Below, in pieces: positions 1 to 10,781 of a DNA stretch of 44,908 nucleotides. Source of the stretch: Clostridiales bacterium CHKCI006 (GTDB taxonomy: Bacteria > Bacillota_I > Bacilli_A > Erysipelotrichales > Coprobacillaceae); NCBI GenBank assembly GCA_900018345.1, contig FCNA01000065.1:1-44908 (forward strand), written 5' to 3'. Below the pieces are notes generated by a model that saw only the letters and a program-made list of their open reading frames with translations, searched no databases and was not told where the DNA came from. Every line of letters starts with the position of its first letter. Position 1 is the first letter of the stretch. The position numbers and the translations under genes were made by a program.

Positions 1-244
1 CCTTATCAGCTTCCTTCTTTTGTTTTTTTAGAGAGTCGTTTTCAGCCTTAAGATCATGACATTTGATGGTAAGGAAGCTATTTGACTTTTTAAGAGACTG
101 ATTGGAAGACGAGAGTGATGTGTTTTTAAGCGACAAATGATCAACAGTCGTAGAAAGATGATCAATGATCTCCAATAGTTTCTGATCAAAGTGATCCTTG
201 TGCTTCAAGATGAACTCCAAAGATTTTTTATCAGAAGTCTTCAT
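1..244 (-). CDS. Partial coiled-coil protein, possibly IS66-type transposase N-terminus
   Basis: This is an open reading frame of 81 codons that runs off the left edge of the window, so only its N-terminus is visible. It begins MKTSDKKSLEFILKHKDHFD and continues as a Ser/Leu/Lys-rich helix with heptad-like leucines (HLSTTVDHLSLKN, then ENDSLKKQKKEADK), which predicts a coiled coil. A GGAAAGG ribosome binding site lies about 10 bases upstream of the ATG, and a perfect TATAAT (275-280) lies upstream of that, although no good -35 is visible. Coiled-coil N-termini of this kind occur in IS66-family transposases, but the catalytic part is outside the window, so that identity is only a guess. It could equally be another coiled-coil protein. 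Confidence 0.55.
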   Translation of the reverse strand, partial: MKTSDKKSLEFILKHKDHFDQKLLEIIDHLSTTVDHLSLKNTSLSSSNQSLKKSNSFLTIKCHDLKAENDSLKKQKKEADK

Positions 245-330
245 CAATAGACACCGTCCTTTCCTAACAAGAACATTATATACCCTAAATTAAAAAAGAC
301 GGGTGTGGAAAACTTTTGTGACAAAGAGGC

Positions 331-373
331 AATAAAAAAAGAGAATGGACGATAAACACCATGGTTACCGTCC
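331..373 (-). terminator. Hairpin with T-tract, minus strand
   Basis: An inverted repeat with arms TGGACG/CGTCCA, extended inward with two mismatches, spans 346-373. On the minus strand it is followed by TTCTCTTTTTTTATT. It looks like an intrinsic terminator facing left, lying between the rpoC terminator and the partial gene at 1-244. It could alternatively belong to the end of a mobile element. Confidence 0.45.
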
Positions 374-544
374 AATAATAAACGCTAGCGTACAGTTAAC
401 ATTCAAACGCAGGAAGAATCATCCGAAAAATCAAATGCGTCTTATAGAGAAAAATAAGCAAGAAAAATTTTTTTAGTTTTCCTCTTGACAAGTTTTTTCA
501 CCTTCTTCTATCGGTGAATAGTAACGAATTTTCAATCTTTTTTT

Positions 545-572
545 AAAAAAGGAGAGGTTTCTCAACCTCCCC
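545..572 (-). terminator. Terminator of the rpoBC transcript
   Basis: On the minus strand a 9-bp stem (GGGGAGGTT with AACCTCTCC, including one G-U pair) and a GAGA loop are followed by six Ts. It begins 3 bases after the rpoC stop codon. Confidence 0.85.
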
Positions 573-575
573 ATT

Positions 576-3500
576 TTACATTTCATCCTGCATGGATTCG
601 TCCATTTCCTCATCGAACATTTCATCTGTCATGTCTTCTGTCTCATACATTTCGACATCTTCTAAATGTGCCTCATCCTGCTGCTCTTTCATACGCTGTT
701 CTTCAGCGATCTGTTCTGGTGATTTTAACGGACCGCGAATACCTGTTCCGGCAGGAATCAGTTTACCGATGATAACATTTTCTTTGAGTCCAGTCAGATG
801 GTCTACTTTGCCTTTGATGGCTGCATCGGTCAGGATTCGTGTCGTCTCCTGGAAAGATGCGGCTGACAGGAAGGATTCTGTTTCCAGCGAAGCTTTAGTG
901 ATACCTAAAAGAATTGGCTGGGCAACAGCAGGACGTTTTCCTTCAGCTAAGACCTGTTTATTTAATTCAGTGAAAGCACTGATACCAATATGTGTACCTG
1001 GTAATGCGCCCGTGTCACCACCTTCGATGACACGCATCTTGCGCAGCATCTGTTTAACGATGACCTCGATATGTTTATCAGAGATTTCGATACCCTGTAA
1101 ACGATATACCTGCTGGGCTTCTTTCAGAATGTAGTTCTGAACATGTGTCATATCTGCCACACTTAAGAGTTCTTTTGGATCGATAGAACCTTCGGTGATC
1201 TTACCACCGATCTCTACCTGATCATTCAGGCTGACTCTCAGTTTAGCACCATAAGGTGTCAGATAACTGCGAGATTCCAAATCGTTTGAAACAATGACTT
1301 CCATGCGGCCATTATTATCGATGATGTCTGTAACCACACCATTGATTTCCGAAATAATGGATTTCGCTTTAGGATTACGTGCTTCAAACAACTCCTGAAT
1401 ACGTGGAAGACCTTGGGTGATATCTGAGTCACCGGCAATCCCACCGGAGTGGAAAGTACGCATGGTCAGCTGAGTACCTGGTTCACCGATGGACTGAGCG
1501 GCCATGATACCGATGGCTTCACCGACCTCAACCAGTTCCCCTGTGGCGAGATTACGCCCATAACATTTCTTACATACACCGCGTTTAGCGTTACATGTAA
1601 AGACAGTCCGGATCTCAACTTCTTTGATACCAGCTTCGACGATCTGCGTCGCATTGGCTTCATTAATGAGCTCATCATGCGCAACGATCAGTTCACCCGT
1701 TTCTGGATGGAAGATATCACGTTTTGTGAAACGGCCCACCAGACGGTCATATAAAGGCACGATGATCGAACCATCGTTCGTATTGACTAATTCAGTAACG
1801 ATGAAACCACGGTCAGTTCCACAGTCTTCCTCAGAAACGATCACGTCCTGAGCGACATCGACTAAACGACGTGTCAGATAACCTGAATCGGCTGTCTTTA
1901 AGGCCGTATCCGTTGATCCTTTTCGAGCACCATGGGTCGAAATGAAGAATTCAGATGCTGTTAATCCTTCACGGAAGCTTGACTTGATAGGCACCTCGAT
2001 AGTTTCACCCTTAGGGTTGCTCATCAGACCACGCATACCTACCAGCTGGGTGAAGTTTGCCAGAGATCCACGAGCACCGGAATCAGACATGATGAAGATT
2101 GGGTTCGTAATGTCGCGTTCGAACTCTTCCTTAACCACTTCAGTAACCTCGTCTTTGATCTCCGTCCAGATTCTGACGACGGCTGCTTTACGTTCATCTT
2201 CCGTCAGGATTCCTTTACGATAATATCTTTCCTGTTTATCAACACGATGGTCACCTTTTTCCAGGATCGGATATTTCTTCTCTGCAACCTGAATATCGTA
2301 AACAGAGACTGTTACTCCGGCAACTGTTGAATAGTAGAATCCCTGGTCTTTCAGTTTATCGAGCATTGTACTGATATTAGAGATAGGAGATACCTTGAAG
2401 ACCTGATTGATGATATTTCCTAATGTTTTCTTATTGAATGGTTTAATGATCGGCTGCGCCTTAATAAACTCTTTGACATTCGTTCCAAATGGCACAAAGT
2501 ATTTATCCGGTGTAGCCACCAGGTTCTCATTAGATGGCTCATTGATATATGGGAAGTCACCCTCAAAGATCTGGTTGAAGATAACCTTACCAACACTTGT
2601 GATCAAGAGACTCGCATTCTGCTTTTCGGTGAAGGTCTGATTATGCAAAGAGGCTGCAGGCAAGGCAATACGTGTGTGCAGATGAACCACTTTGGCCTGA
2701 TAAGCCAGCATGACTTCATTGACATCTTTAAAGATGCTGCCTTCTCCTGGTGCATTGGCATCTTCTAAAGTCAGATAATAGTTTCCTAAGACCATGTCCT
2801 GAGAAGGGGTAACGATTGGTTTACCATCCTTTGGACTTAAGATATTGTTAGAACCTAACATCAGCTGACGTGCTTCCTGAATCGCTTCATTACCTAATGG
2901 GACATGGACAGCCATCTGGTCACCGTCGAAGTCAGCGTTGAAGGCTGGACATACTAATGGGTGCAGACGCAGGGCGCGCCCTTCAACAAGTAATGGTTCG
3001 AAAGCCTGGATACCTAAACGGTGCAGGGTAGGCGCACGGTTTAAGAGAACTGGATGCTGTTTGATGACCTCTTCAACGATTGGCCAGATCTTGTCATCCA
3101 TTTTATCAATCAGTCTTTCCGCAGCCTTGATATTCGTTGCTAACTGTTTTGCCACTAAGCCGCTGATGACAAAAGGCTTGAACAAATTCAATGCCATTTC
3201 ACGAGGAATACCGCACTGATACATTTTTAAGCTAGGGCCGACAGCAATAACGGAACGTCCGGAATAGTCGACACGTTTACCTAAGAGGTTCTGTCTGAAA
3301 CGACCCTGTTTTCCTTTTAATGTATGGGATAAAGATTTCAGTGGTCGTCCACCAGCACCTGTAATTGGTTTAGAACGACGACCGTTGTCGATCAGAGCGT
3401 CTACGGCTTCCTGCAGCATACGTTTTTCGTTCTGAACGATAATAGAAGGTGTTCCTAATTCTAATAACTTCTTTAAACGGTTATTACGTGTAATCACACG

Positions 3501-4277
3501 GCGGTAGAGGTCATTCAGGTCGCTCGTTGCAAAACGACCGCCATCCAGCTGCAGCATTGGGCGCAGATCAGGTGGAATGACTGGCAGAACATCCAGGATC
3601 ATCCATTCAGGCTTATTTCCTGAAGAACGGAAAGCCTCAATGGCTTCCAGACGCTTGATCAGCTTAGAACGACGCTGACCTTGAGCCTCTTTCAACTCTT
3701 TATTAACAATTTCAAATTCACTATCCAGATCCACATTCTGAAGCAGACATTTGATGGCTTCGGCACCGATCTTCGCTTCAAAATTGCGTCCGAATTTCTC
3801 GTAGCAGCTACGGTAGTCACGTTCTGAAAGCACCTGCTTATACTCTAAAGGCGTATTGCCTTTATCCGTTACAACGTAGGATACGAAATAAATAATTTCT
3901 TCGAGCTGTTTTGGAGACATATCCAAAATCAGCCCCATCCGGCTAGGAATGCCTTTTAAATACCAGATATGCGCGATCGGTGTCGCCAGCTCAATATGCC
4001 CCATTCTCTCACGGCGCACGCTTGCTTTGGTGACCTCAACACCACAGCGATCACAGATCACACCTTTATATCTGATCTTCTTATATTTACCACAGCTACA
4101 TTCCCAGTCCTTGGAAGGACCGAATATTTTTTCACAAAATAATCCGTCCTTCTCTGGCTTCTGAGAACGATAGTTGATCGTTTCTGGTTTCTTTACTTCG
4201 CCATAAGACCATTCGCGAATTTTCTCTGGAGAAGCTAACCCAATCTGAATTGCGGAAAAGTTATTTAATTCTGCCAC
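576..4277 (-). CDS. rpoC: DNA-directed RNA polymerase subunit beta'
   Basis: This is the beta' subunit, which carries the catalytic magnesium of RNA polymerase. The protein has 1233 residues. The N-terminal zinc ribbon is at C60, C62, C75 and C78. The active-site motif NADFDGD begins at residue 447, giving metal-binding aspartates 449, 451 and 453. The second zinc site is formed by C819, C895, C902 and C905, and the trigger-loop region contains [16 protein letters not shown]. The last 33 residues form an acidic, Met-rich tail in which about half the residues are Asp or Glu. The gene starts 14 bases after the rpoB stop, so the two are co-transcribed, and it ends at the hairpin at 545-572. The identity is certain; the role of the tail is unknown. 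Confidence 0.99.
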   Translation of the reverse strand: MAELNNFSAIQIGLASPEKIREWSYGEVKKPETINYRSQKPEKDGLFCEKIFGPSKDWECSCGKYKKIRYKGVICDRCGVEVTKASVRRERMGHIELATPIAHIWYLKGIPSRMGLILDMSPKQLEEIIYFVSYVVTDKGNTPLEYKQVLSERDYRSCYEKFGRNFEAKIGAEAIKCLLQNVDLDSEFEIVNKELKEAQGQRRSKLIKRLEAIEAFRSSGNKPEWMILDVLPVIPPDLRPMLQLDGGRFATSDLNDLYRRVITRNNRLKKLLELGTPSIIVQNEKRMLQEAVDALIDNGRRSKPITGAGGRPLKSLSHTLKGKQGRFRQNLLGKRVDYSGRSVIAVGPSLKMYQCGIPREMALNLFKPFVISGLVAKQLATNIKAAERLIDKMDDKIWPIVEEVIKQHPVLLNRAPTLHRLGIQAFEPLLVEGRALRLHPLVCPAFNADFDGDQMAVHVPLGNEAIQEARQLMLGSNNILSPKDGKPIVTPSQDMVLGNYYLTLEDANAPGEGSIFKDVNEVMLAYQAKVVHLHTRIALPAASLHNQTFTEKQNASLLITSVGKVIFNQIFEGDFPYINEPSNENLVATPDKYFVPFGTNVKEFIKAQPIIKPFNKKTLGNIINQVFKVSPISNISTMLDKLKDQGFYYSTVAGVTVSVYDIQVAEKKYPILEKGDHRVDKQERYYRKGILTEDERKAAVVRIWTEIKDEVTEVVKEEFERDITNPIFIMSDSGARGSLANFTQLVGMRGLMSNPKGETIEVPIKSSFREGLTASEFFISTHGARKGSTDTALKTADSGYLTRRLVDVAQDVIVSEEDCGTDRGFIVTELVNTNDGSIIVPLYDRLVGRFTKRDIFHPETGELIVAHDELINEANATQIVEAGIKEVEIRTVFTCNAKRGVCKKCYGRNLATGELVEVGEAIGIMAAQSIGEPGTQLTMRTFHSGGIAGDSDITQGLPRIQELFEARNPKAKSIISEINGVVTDIIDNNGRMEVIVSNDLESRSYLTPYGAKLRVSLNDQVEIGGKITEGSIDPKELLSVADMTHVQNYILKEAQQVYRLQGIEISDKHIEVIVKQMLRKMRVIEGGDTGALPGTHIGISAFTELNKQVLAEGKRPAVAQPILLGITKASLETESFLSAASFQETTRILTDAAIKGKVDHLTGLKENVIIGKLIPAGTGIRGPLKSPEQIAEEQRMKEQQDEAHLEDVEMYETEDMTDEMFDEEMDESMQDEM

Positions 4278-4291
4278 AGTTAAACCCTCCT

Positions 4292-7200
4292 TTATGCGGT
4301 CTTGTCGTCTTCATCTTCATCATCCATAATGTCCTGGTCGTCATCGAACATATCATCAGCGTCCTCTTCATCAGCAAGGAAATCATCATCTTCCATCTCG
4401 TCTTCATCTTCAAGCACGTCTTCGTCCTCAAAGAAAGCGTCATCCTCTTCATCGTCCTCAGCCGCTTCATCTCTTTCGCGTTCGCGACGTGCTTTGGCTA
4501 ATTCCTGATCCGTTTCATGGTTGACTTCTTCGATTGAGGATGGATAGCTGCGTTCTTCTTCTTCGATCTTACGCATATCGATTTCCTGTCCTTCGTCATC
4601 CAACAGACGAATATCCAGAGCCAATGCCTGCAGTTCTTTTTTCAGTACGCGGAATGATTCTGGCAATCCAGGTTCTGGCAATTTCTCACCTTTGACGATA
4701 GCTTCATATGTTTTAACACGACCGACAACATCATCTGATTTAACTGTTAAGATTTCTCTTAAGGTGTAGGCGGCACCATAACCTTCCAGTGCCCAAACCT
4801 CCATCTCACCAAAACGCTGACCACCGTTCTGAGCTTTACCACCCAATGGCTGCTGCGTCACTAATGAGTAAGGACCTACAGAACGCGCATGCAACTTATC
4901 GTCAACCATGTGCGCTAATTTGATCATATACATGATACCTACGGAAATACGTGAATCAAAGACTTCACCCGTACGACCATCAATGACCGTTGTTTTTCCA
5001 TCTTCAGGCATGCCTGCTTCTTTCATGATGGCTTCCAGGTCATCTCCATGAACACCATCGAAAACAGGTGTCGCTACATAGATGCCAAGGCGCTTTGCGG
5101 CATAGCCTAAGTGAAGTTCGAGTACCTGTCCAAGGTTCATTCGGCTAGGTACGCCCAGTGGGTTCAACATGATATCCAATGGTGTCCCATCTGGTAAATG
5201 CGGCATATCTTCAACTGGCAGGATCTTCGAGATAACACCCTTGTTACCATGACGACCGGCCATCTTGTCACCTTCAGAGATCTTACGTTTCTGAACAATG
5301 TAAACTTTGACAACCTGATTGACACCAGGTGACAGTTCATCACCATTCTTACGTGTAAAGATCTTGACATCATGAACGATTCCTGCACCACCATGCGGTA
5401 CACGCAAAGAGTTGTCTTTAACTTCACGAGATTTCTCACCGAAAATAGCGAGCAGTAATTTCTCTTCAGCAGACAGTTCCGCCTGTCCTTTAGGGGTTAC
5501 CTTACCGGCCAGGATATCGCCCTCTTTTACCTCAGCACCGATCATAATGATACCACGGGCATCCAGATTCTTACGCGCTTCCTCACCAACGTTAGGGATG
5601 TCACGCGTGATTTCTTCTGGGCCTAATTTCGTATCACGGCATTCAATGCTGTACTCTTCAATATGAATAGATGTATACACATCATCTTTTACTAAACGTT
5701 CAGACATGATAACGGCATCCTCATAGTTATAACCGTTCCAAGTCATGAAACCAACTAAAACGTTCTGACCTAAAGCCAGTTCGCCCTTCTCCATGGAAGG
5801 ACCATTGGCCAGGATCTGACCCTTGACGACCTTCTCACCTGTTTTGACGATCGGTGACTGGTTGATGCAGCTTCCGGCATTAGAAATAGCAAACTTCACC
5901 AGCTGATATTTGCGTTCATTGCCGTCCTCTTCAGCTACAATGATCTTTTTCGCATCCACATAAGTTACAGTTCCAGCTTCTTTGGCTACGACCGCAGAAC
6001 CGGAATCTCGGGCTGCCTGATATTCCATACCCGTTCCGACAAAAGGTGCATGCGGATCCAGCAGAGGGACTGCCTGACGCTGCATGTTGGCACCCATCAG
6101 GGCACGGGTTGCGTCATCGTTTTCCAGGAATGGAATACATGAAGTGGCAACAGAAACGATCTGTTTTGGTGAAATATCGATGAAATCCACATCTTCACGT
6201 TTGGCCATGATGTTTTCACCCAAGTGACGGGCAATCACGACTTCATCTAAGATCTCATCATTGTCATTGGTCGTTACATTTGCCTGGGCAATAATATAGT
6301 TCTTTTCCTCATCAGCTGTCAGATAACGGACATCGTTTTCATCGATCACACAGTGATTGACCTTACGGTATGGTGTCTCGATGAATCCATACTCATTGAC
6401 CTTCGCATAAGAAGCTAAGGTCGTGATCAGACCGATGTTTGGACCTTCAGGTGTCTCGATCGGACAGATTCGGCCGTAGTGAGAGTAGTGTACGTCACGG
6501 ACTTCATAACCGGCACGATCACGCGAAAGACCTCCTGGTCCTAAGGCTGACAGACGACGTTTATTGGTTAATTCGGCTAATGGGTTGATCTGATCCATGA
6601 ACTGAGACAGCTGGCTGGATGCAAAGAATTCTTTCATCGCCGCTGTCAGTGGACGGATGTTGGTTAATGACTGCGGTGTCATGGAATCCACTTCAGATAA
6701 GGACATTCTTTCCTTGACCACTCTTTCCATACGGGAAAGCCCGATACGGAACTGGTTTTGAACTAATTCACCGACGGTACGTACACGACGGTTCCCTAAA
6801 TGATCGATATCATCCAGCAATCCTAATTTTGCCATGTATTTCGTACGATCTTCTGGTGCATAATCTAAATCGTCAAAGATATCTACCAGATTTAAAATAT
6901 AAGAATAAGAGGCGATCATGTCGGAAATCGTAATAAACTTAGAATCCAAAGACAGATCAGTACCGATGACCTTCATGACTTTAGAGCCAACGCCATCGAC
7001 GTAAACATTGACACACTGCACGATGTCATGGGATTCCAAACGTGGATTTGAATGAATACGCATCTGATGCGCACCCGCTTCAAAGACAGGTTTCAGAATT
7101 TCCAGCTGCTCATTATCCAAATAAGTCCCTTTTGGCATGACTAACTGGCCATTGACATCATAAATATCCTCCGCTAATGTACGTGTATATAAGCGGTCTA

Positions 7201-8050
7201 ACAAGCTCAACTTTTTACCAAATTTAAAACGTCCAGCACGTGCTAAATCATAGCGTTTGCGGTCAAAGAACTTCGCGTATAATAAGGTGTTTGCGCCTTC
7301 TAATGTCGCCGGTTCACCAGGACGAAGTTTATTATAAATTTCGATTAAAGCTTCTTCTGTGTTATTCGTAGGATCTTTAGCAAGCGTATTGAGAATATAC
7401 TCGTGTTCACCAAAAACCTCAATAATATCTTCATTTGTTGATAAGCCCAGGGCACGCAATAAGATGGTACCGGGGATCTTTCTAGTTCGATCGATTCGTA
7501 CGCTTAAAACATTCTTTACATCATTTTCAAATTCAAGCCAGGTTCCTCGAGACGGAATCACACTTCCCGCAAAGACCGTGCGTCCGCTCTTATCAATCAC
7601 ATCATTGAAATACGCTCCTGGAGAACGTACCAGCTGGGAGACGATAACACGTTCAGCTCCATTGATGATGAAAGTACCGGCATCGGTCATGAGAGGAAAA
7701 TCACCCATGAATACTTCATTTTCTTTGATTTCACCCGTGCTGTGATTGACTAAACGCAACTTTGCACGCAAAGGTGCTGCATAGTTGGCATCTCGTGCTT
7801 TACTCTCTTCGCAGGAATATTTAGGCTCATCAAAACGGCAGTCAACAAATTCCAGGGAAAGCGTTTCAGCGAAATTGGAGATTGGATAGACATCGTTAAA
7901 GACCTCTCTAATTCCTTTTTCGATAAACCACTTGTATGAATCTGTTTGGACTTCAACCAGATTTGGTAATTCTAATGAACCACTGATTCTTGAATAATTT
8001 CGGCGTTCAATTTGACTCTTTGCTTTGACGCTTTGTTCTGACACGCACAT
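4292..8050 (-). CDS. rpoB: DNA-directed RNA polymerase subunit beta
   Basis: This is the beta subunit of RNA polymerase, with up to 1252 residues. The rifamycin-pocket segment reads [20 protein letters not shown]. The residue matching E. coli His526 is Asn here (N496, codon at 6563-6565), and the residue matching E. coli 518 is Ile. Other family blocks are present, such as [19 protein letters not shown]-type contacts and [12 protein letters not shown]. Residues 1194-1252 form a tail in which about two-thirds are Asp or Glu. The first ATG lies only 3 bases from the AAGGGG ribosome binding site; the in-frame GTG two codons later (8042-8044) has a better 9-base spacing, so the protein may start VSEQS. 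A promoter at 8131-8159 serves rpoBC. Confidence 0.98.
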   Translation of the reverse strand: MCVSEQSVKAKSQIERRNYSRISGSLELPNLVEVQTDSYKWFIEKGIREVFNDVYPISNFAETLSLEFVDCRFDEPKYSCEESKARDANYAAPLRAKLRLVNHSTGEIKENEVFMGDFPLMTDAGTFIINGAERVIVSQLVRSPGAYFNDVIDKSGRTVFAGSVIPSRGTWLEFENDVKNVLSVRIDRTRKIPGTILLRALGLSTNEDIIEVFGEHEYILNTLAKDPTNNTEEALIEIYNKLRPGEPATLEGANTLLYAKFFDRKRYDLARAGRFKFGKKLSLLDRLYTRTLAEDIYDVNGQLVMPKGTYLDNEQLEILKPVFEAGAHQMRIHSNPRLESHDIVQCVNVYVDGVGSKVMKVIGTDLSLDSKFITISDMIASYSYILNLVDIFDDLDYAPEDRTKYMAKLGLLDDIDHLGNRRVRTVGELVQNQFRIGLSRMERVVKERMSLSEVDSMTPQSLTNIRPLTAAMKEFFASSQLSQFMDQINPLAELTNKRRLSALGPGGLSRDRAGYEVRDVHYSHYGRICPIETPEGPNIGLITTLASYAKVNEYGFIETPYRKVNHCVIDENDVRYLTADEEKNYIIAQANVTTNDNDEILDEVVIARHLGENIMAKREDVDFIDISPKQIVSVATSCIPFLENDDATRALMGANMQRQAVPLLDPHAPFVGTGMEYQAARDSGSAVVAKEAGTVTYVDAKKIIVAEEDGNERKYQLVKFAISNAGSCINQSPIVKTGEKVVKGQILANGPSMEKGELALGQNVLVGFMTWNGYNYEDAVIMSERLVKDDVYTSIHIEEYSIECRDTKLGPEEITRDIPNVGEEARKNLDARGIIMIGAEVKEGDILAGKVTPKGQAELSAEEKLLLAIFGEKSREVKDNSLRVPHGGAGIVHDVKIFTRKNGDELSPGVNQVVKVYIVQKRKISEGDKMAGRHGNKGVISKILPVEDMPHLPDGTPLDIMLNPLGVPSRMNLGQVLELHLGYAAKRLGIYVATPVFDGVHGDDLEAIMKEAGMPEDGKTTVIDGRTGEVFDSRISVGIMYMIKLAHMVDDKLHARSVGPYSLVTQQPLGGKAQNGGQRFGEMEVWALEGYGAAYTLREILTVKSDDVVGRVKTYEAIVKGEKLPEPGLPESFRVLKKELQALALDIRLLDDEGQEIDMRKIEEEERSYPSSIEEVNHETDQELAKARRERERDEAAEDDEEDDAFFEDEDVLEDEDEMEDDDFLADEEDADDMFDDDQDIMDDEDEDDKTA

Positions 8051-8130
8051 TCACCCCTTCAATCAATCTCTATTTAACTGTTTTTGAGTACGATAAAAGC
8101 CCGCCTCAAAACATTAATAGGCATTTTACA

Positions 8131-8159
8131 AAGTTACCACAAACATGTCTTTTTGTCAA
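8131..8159 (-). promoter_or_regulatory. SigA-type promoter of rpoBC
   Basis: The -35 is a perfect TTGACA (8154-8159), the spacer is 17 bases, and the -10 is TAACTT (8131-8136), about 80 bases upstream of rpoB. It would let rpoBC be transcribed independently of the rplJL transcript, which has a terminator upstream. Confidence 0.7.
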
Positions 8160-8272
8160 GAGTTATGAGGAAAACTTTTGTAAAAAAATCAGCTCGAGAC
8201 GGGTCAATTCTATTTAACCGCAGCTTTCTGTCCTATAGATGACATCTGACATGACCCAGCTGCACCTTGTGA

Positions 8273-8878
8273 TCATTCATCCGCTATTTTGACCGATTCT
8301 AAAATATAATAACCTTTATCGCGCTTGAGGATCGTACAGTTCCCAAAGACTGCTTCCATCTTCGCTTTGGCACTTGGGGCCCCCTGCTTTTTTTGGATCA
8401 CGATGCGTAGTCGACCATGAGGTGCCAGATGCCCAAAAGCCCCTTCCAGGATCGCATGGACGACTTTTTTACCGGCTCTGATGGGCGGGTTAGAAAGGAT
8501 CAGATCATATTCTCCTTTCACCTGGGCATAGCAGTCACTGATGAAAGCATCGATATCTTCTAGTCCATAATCCGCAATGGTTTGCTTGGCCAGATCCAAT
8601 GCACGTGAGTTCACATCGACCATATCGACCTTCCAGGTCGGATGCATGAGTTTTTGACTGATGCCGATCACCCCATATCCGCACCCGACATCTAATAAGC
8701 GTTCTACGCCTGTGATCTCATGCATTGTTTCCAGCAAAACACGCGTTCCATAATCCACGTTATCACGACTAAAGACCCCGGCATCACTATGAAAAGCGAT
8801 TTCTTTGCCGCCATACCTGAAACGCACAATCCGCGGTGCGTGCGAAAGTTCCGTATTATCTGTATAATAATGTGCCAT
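8273..8878 (-). CDS. ybxB: Class I SAM-dependent methyltransferase, RsmC/YbxB family
   Basis: This is a 201-residue methyltransferase of the RsmC family, whose known members methylate guanine N2 in 16S rRNA. The AdoMet-binding motif I reads LLDVGCGYGVIGI (about residues 60-72) and the catalytic motif IV is LSNPPIR (about 129-135). Its length matches the short YbxB proteins rather than the two-domain RsmC of E. coli. It lies between rplL and rpoB, exactly where ybxB lies in Bacillus subtilis. The ribosome binding site AGGAGA is 7 to 8 bases before the ATG. A strong terminator precedes it (8895-8918), so it is probably expressed by read-through from the rplJL operon. The exact rRNA target is inferred from the family. 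Confidence 0.85.
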   Translation of the reverse strand: MAHYYTDNTELSHAPRIVRFRYGGKEIAFHSDAGVFSRDNVDYGTRVLLETMHEITGVERLLDVGCGYGVIGISQKLMHPTWKVDMVDVNSRALDLAKQTIADYGLEDIDAFISDCYAQVKGEYDLILSNPPIRAGKKVVHAILEGAFGHLAPHGRLRIVIQKKQGAPSAKAKMEAVFGNCTILKRDKGYYILESVKIADE

Positions 8879-8894
8879 ACCTCTTCTCCTTTAC

Positions 8895-8918
8895 AAAAAA
8901 AGCTCCCCGAAGGAGCTT
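8895..8918 (-). terminator. Terminator after rplL
   Basis: On the minus strand the stem AAGCTCC/GGAGCTT with a short TTCGG loop is followed by a run of Ts. It separates rplJL from ybxB-rpoBC and probably lets excess L10/L12 mRNA end here while some read-through reaches ybxB. Confidence 0.85.
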
Positions 8919-8935
8919 TTCTTATCAAAACTAGC

Positions 8936-9304
8936 TTATTTAACTTCAACAGTTGCACCAGCAGCTTCGAGTTTTTCCTTAATAGAATTACCTTCTTCAG
9001 CTGGGATGTTTTCTTTGATGACAGTAGGTGCTTTGTCAACCATACCTTTAGCTTCAACTAAGCCAGCGCCAGTGATCTCACGTACAGCTTTGATAACCGC
9101 AACTTTTGTAGGACCAACTTCAGTTAAAGTAACAGTTACGTTAACTGGTCCAGTTTCTTCAGCAGGAGCAGCAGCTGCAACAGCTACAGGAGCAGCAGCA
9201 CTTACACCAAATTCATCTTCGATAGCTTTTACTAAGTCATTTAATTCTAAGATTGTCATTTCTTTTAATGAAGCAATGATTTCTTCGTTAGTTAATTTTG
9301 CCAT
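8936..9304 (-). CDS. rplL: 50S ribosomal protein L7/L12
   Basis: This is the ribosomal stalk protein that recruits translation GTPases. It has 122 residues. The N-terminal dimerisation helices ([16 protein letters not shown]) are followed by an Ala/Pro-rich hinge (about residues 38-52) and the C-terminal factor-binding domain, which includes [22 protein letters not shown] chose the ATG at 9304 because it is 8 bases from the GGAGG ribosome binding site and gives the usual MAKL start; the ATG two codons earlier (9310) is only 2 bases from that site. It follows rplJ by 32 bases in the same transcript and is followed by a strong terminator. Confidence 0.97.
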   Translation of the reverse strand: MAKLTNEEIIASLKEMTILELNDLVKAIEDEFGVSAAAPVAVAAAAPAEETGPVNVTVTLTEVGPTKVAVIKAVREITGAGLVEAKGMVDKAPTVIKENIPAEEGNSIKEKLEAAGATVEVK

Positions 9305-9336
9305 TTTCATATCCTCCTATGTTTATTTCATTTTTC

Positions 9337-9852
9337 TTATGCTTCAGCATTTTCAGCTGGAGCTTCTTCCTTATCAGCGATTGCTTTAACACCACATGCA
9401 AAGCTTCTGATAGGAGCAACTAAACAGCTTAACAGCATTGAGTACATACCTTCGCGGTTTGGTAATGCAGATAGTTCTTTGACTGTTTCTTCAGAAACAA
9501 CTTTACCTTCAACGATACCACCCTTAACAACTAAAGCGTTGTGTTTCTTAGCGAACTCAACTAAAACTCTAGCAGGAGCAACGGCATCCTCATGACCAAA
9601 AGCGATGGCGTTTGGTCCTGTTAAAGACGCATCGAGCTCACCGTAACCCAGCTCATTTGCTGCGCGGCTAGCCATTGTGTTCTTGTATACCTTGAACTCA
9701 ATGTTTTCCTGACGTAACTGACGACGAAGTTCAGTCATTTCAGCAACAGTTAAGCCACGGTATTCAACAACAACAGCGGATTTAGCACTCTGAAATTTCT
9801 CAGAAATTTCAGATACGACCTGTTTCTTTCCTTCGATAATAGCACTGTTCAT
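9337..9852 (-). CDS. rplJ: 50S ribosomal protein L10
   Basis: L10 anchors the L7/L12 dimers to 23S rRNA. The protein has 171 residues, beginning [20 protein letters not shown] and containing the family segment [18 protein letters not shown]. The open frame continues upstream, but the ATG at 9852 is right because AGGAGGTG lies 6 bases before it and the upstream bases belong to the L10 leader RNA. It is co-transcribed with rplL. In Bacillus the L10-(L12)4 complex binds this leader and represses the operon, and the same control is expected here. Confidence 0.97.
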   Translation of the reverse strand: MNSAIIEGKKQVVSEISEKFQSAKSAVVVEYRGLTVAEMTELRRQLRQENIEFKVYKNTMASRAANELGYGELDASLTGPNAIAFGHEDAVAPARVLVEFAKKHNALVVKGGIVEGKVVSEETVKELSALPNREGMYSMLLSCLVAPIRSFACGVKAIADKEEAPAENAEA

Positions 9853-9900
9853 TGTTACACCTCCTAGTTTTGATAATATATGCAACAATATATCCACATA

Positions 9901-10000
9901 GAAAAGCCCATACCAAGGCATGGACTTCATTCATCGTGTTTGATGAATCAACACCTCGGTAACCTGATTAAGCCATTGGCCGTTACTGTCTTGGGAATAT
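9901..10000 (-). ncRNA. L10 leader (autoregulatory ribosomal protein leader)
   Basis: Upstream of rplJ the minus strand holds the conserved features of the L10 leader: AAGACAG (about 9989-9995), a GGC...GGCTTAAT core and the CCGAGGTG segment (about 9952-9960). These are followed at 9901-9927 by a hairpin (AAGTCCAT pairing with ATGGGCTT) and TTTTC, which is a terminator. This is the known arrangement in which L10-L12 binding favours termination. Confidence 0.85.
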
Positions 10001-10018
10001 TGATTGCGCCAATTGTTT

Positions 10019-10702
10019 TTACTGGGCAGCGACTTTAACGCCAGGACCCATAGATGAAGAAACAGTAATGTTCTTCATGTAGACACCCTTGCTTGCAGCA
10101 GGTTTTGCTTTTAACAGAGTATCATAGATCGTCTGGAAGTTTTCAACTAACTTCTCAGTCTCGAATGAGCATTTACCGAACATTACATGTACGTTACCTA
10201 CTTTATCTGTACGGTAAGTCACACGTCCGGCCTTTACGTCATTGACTGCTTTGGTTACATCCATTGTTACCGTACCAGTCTTAGGGTTAGGCATTAAACC
10301 TTTAGGACCTAAGATACGACCTAATTTACCTAATTCACCCATCATATCTGGTGTAGCGATAACAACTTCGAAATCTAACCAACCTTTTTTGATCTCTTCT
10401 AAGATTTCTTTATCTCCAACATAGTCTGCACCAGCAGCTTTCGCTTCTTCAGCTTTAGCACCCTGTGCAACAACTAATACCTTCTTTGTCTTACCTGTAC
10501 CATTTGGTAAAACCATCGCACCACGTAACTGCTGATCCGCATGTTTTGGATCAACACCTAATTTGAAAGCCACATCGATGCTGGCATCAAATTTAACTGT
10601 GCTTGTCTTTTTAACTAATTCGATCGCTTCTTCGATTGGGTAAGCTTTACCTTTTTCAATCAATTTGCGAGCTTCTACATATCTTTTACCTCTTTTTGCC
10701 AT
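10019..10702 (-). CDS. rplA: 50S ribosomal protein L1
   Basis: L1 forms the mobile stalk near the E site and also acts as a translational repressor of its own operon in many bacteria. The protein has 227 residues, the usual length, and begins [18 protein letters not shown]. The conserved block [19 protein letters not shown] is present around residues 127-145. A GGAGG ribosome binding site precedes the ATG. It follows rplK by 79 bases in one transcript. The 5' region of that transcript carries a probable L1-binding hairpin. Confidence 0.98.
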   Translation of the reverse strand: MAKRGKRYVEARKLIEKGKAYPIEEAIELVKKTSTVKFDASIDVAFKLGVDPKHADQQLRGAMVLPNGTGKTKKVLVVAQGAKAEEAKAAGADYVGDKEILEEIKKGWLDFEVVIATPDMMGELGKLGRILGPKGLMPNPKTGTVTMDVTKAVNDVKAGRVTYRTDKVGNVHVMFGKCSFETEKLVENFQTIYDTLLKAKPAASKGVYMKNITVSSSMGPGVKVAAQ

Positions 10703-10781
10703 TTATAAATCCTCCTTATGTGGTCAAAACGGATAATCCTCCCACAAATGATGGTTTATCCTGTTTAATTACAAACGTATC

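Larger units (their letters stand above)
245..575. other. Gene-free stretch between partial gene and rpoC
   Basis: No coding region is supported here. The stretch holds a TATAAT box for the partial gene (275-280), the hairpin at 346-373, a perfect 10-base palindrome ACGCTAGCGT (382-391), a TTCACC/GGTGAA inverted repeat near 497-519 that lacks a T-tract, and the rpoC terminator. The density of palindromes would fit the end of an insertion sequence, but no matching second end is in view. Confidence 0.5.

Noticed and set aside
497-519. TTCACC/GGTGAA inverted repeat as a second rpoC terminator
   Set aside because: Stem is only six base pairs with a long loop and no following T-run on the minus strand.
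481-520. TTGACA (485-490) as a plus-strand promoter
   Set aside because: No -10 box lies at a usable distance, and no plus-strand gene follows.
592-1134. Long plus-strand open frame inside rpoC
   Set aside because: It is a shadow of the rpoC frame with no ribosome binding site and no protein-like pattern.
4302-4508. Plus-strand frame encoding a poly-serine protein
   Set aside because: It is the antisense of the Asp/Glu-rich tail of rpoB; GAA/GAT/GAC codons read backwards give serine codons.
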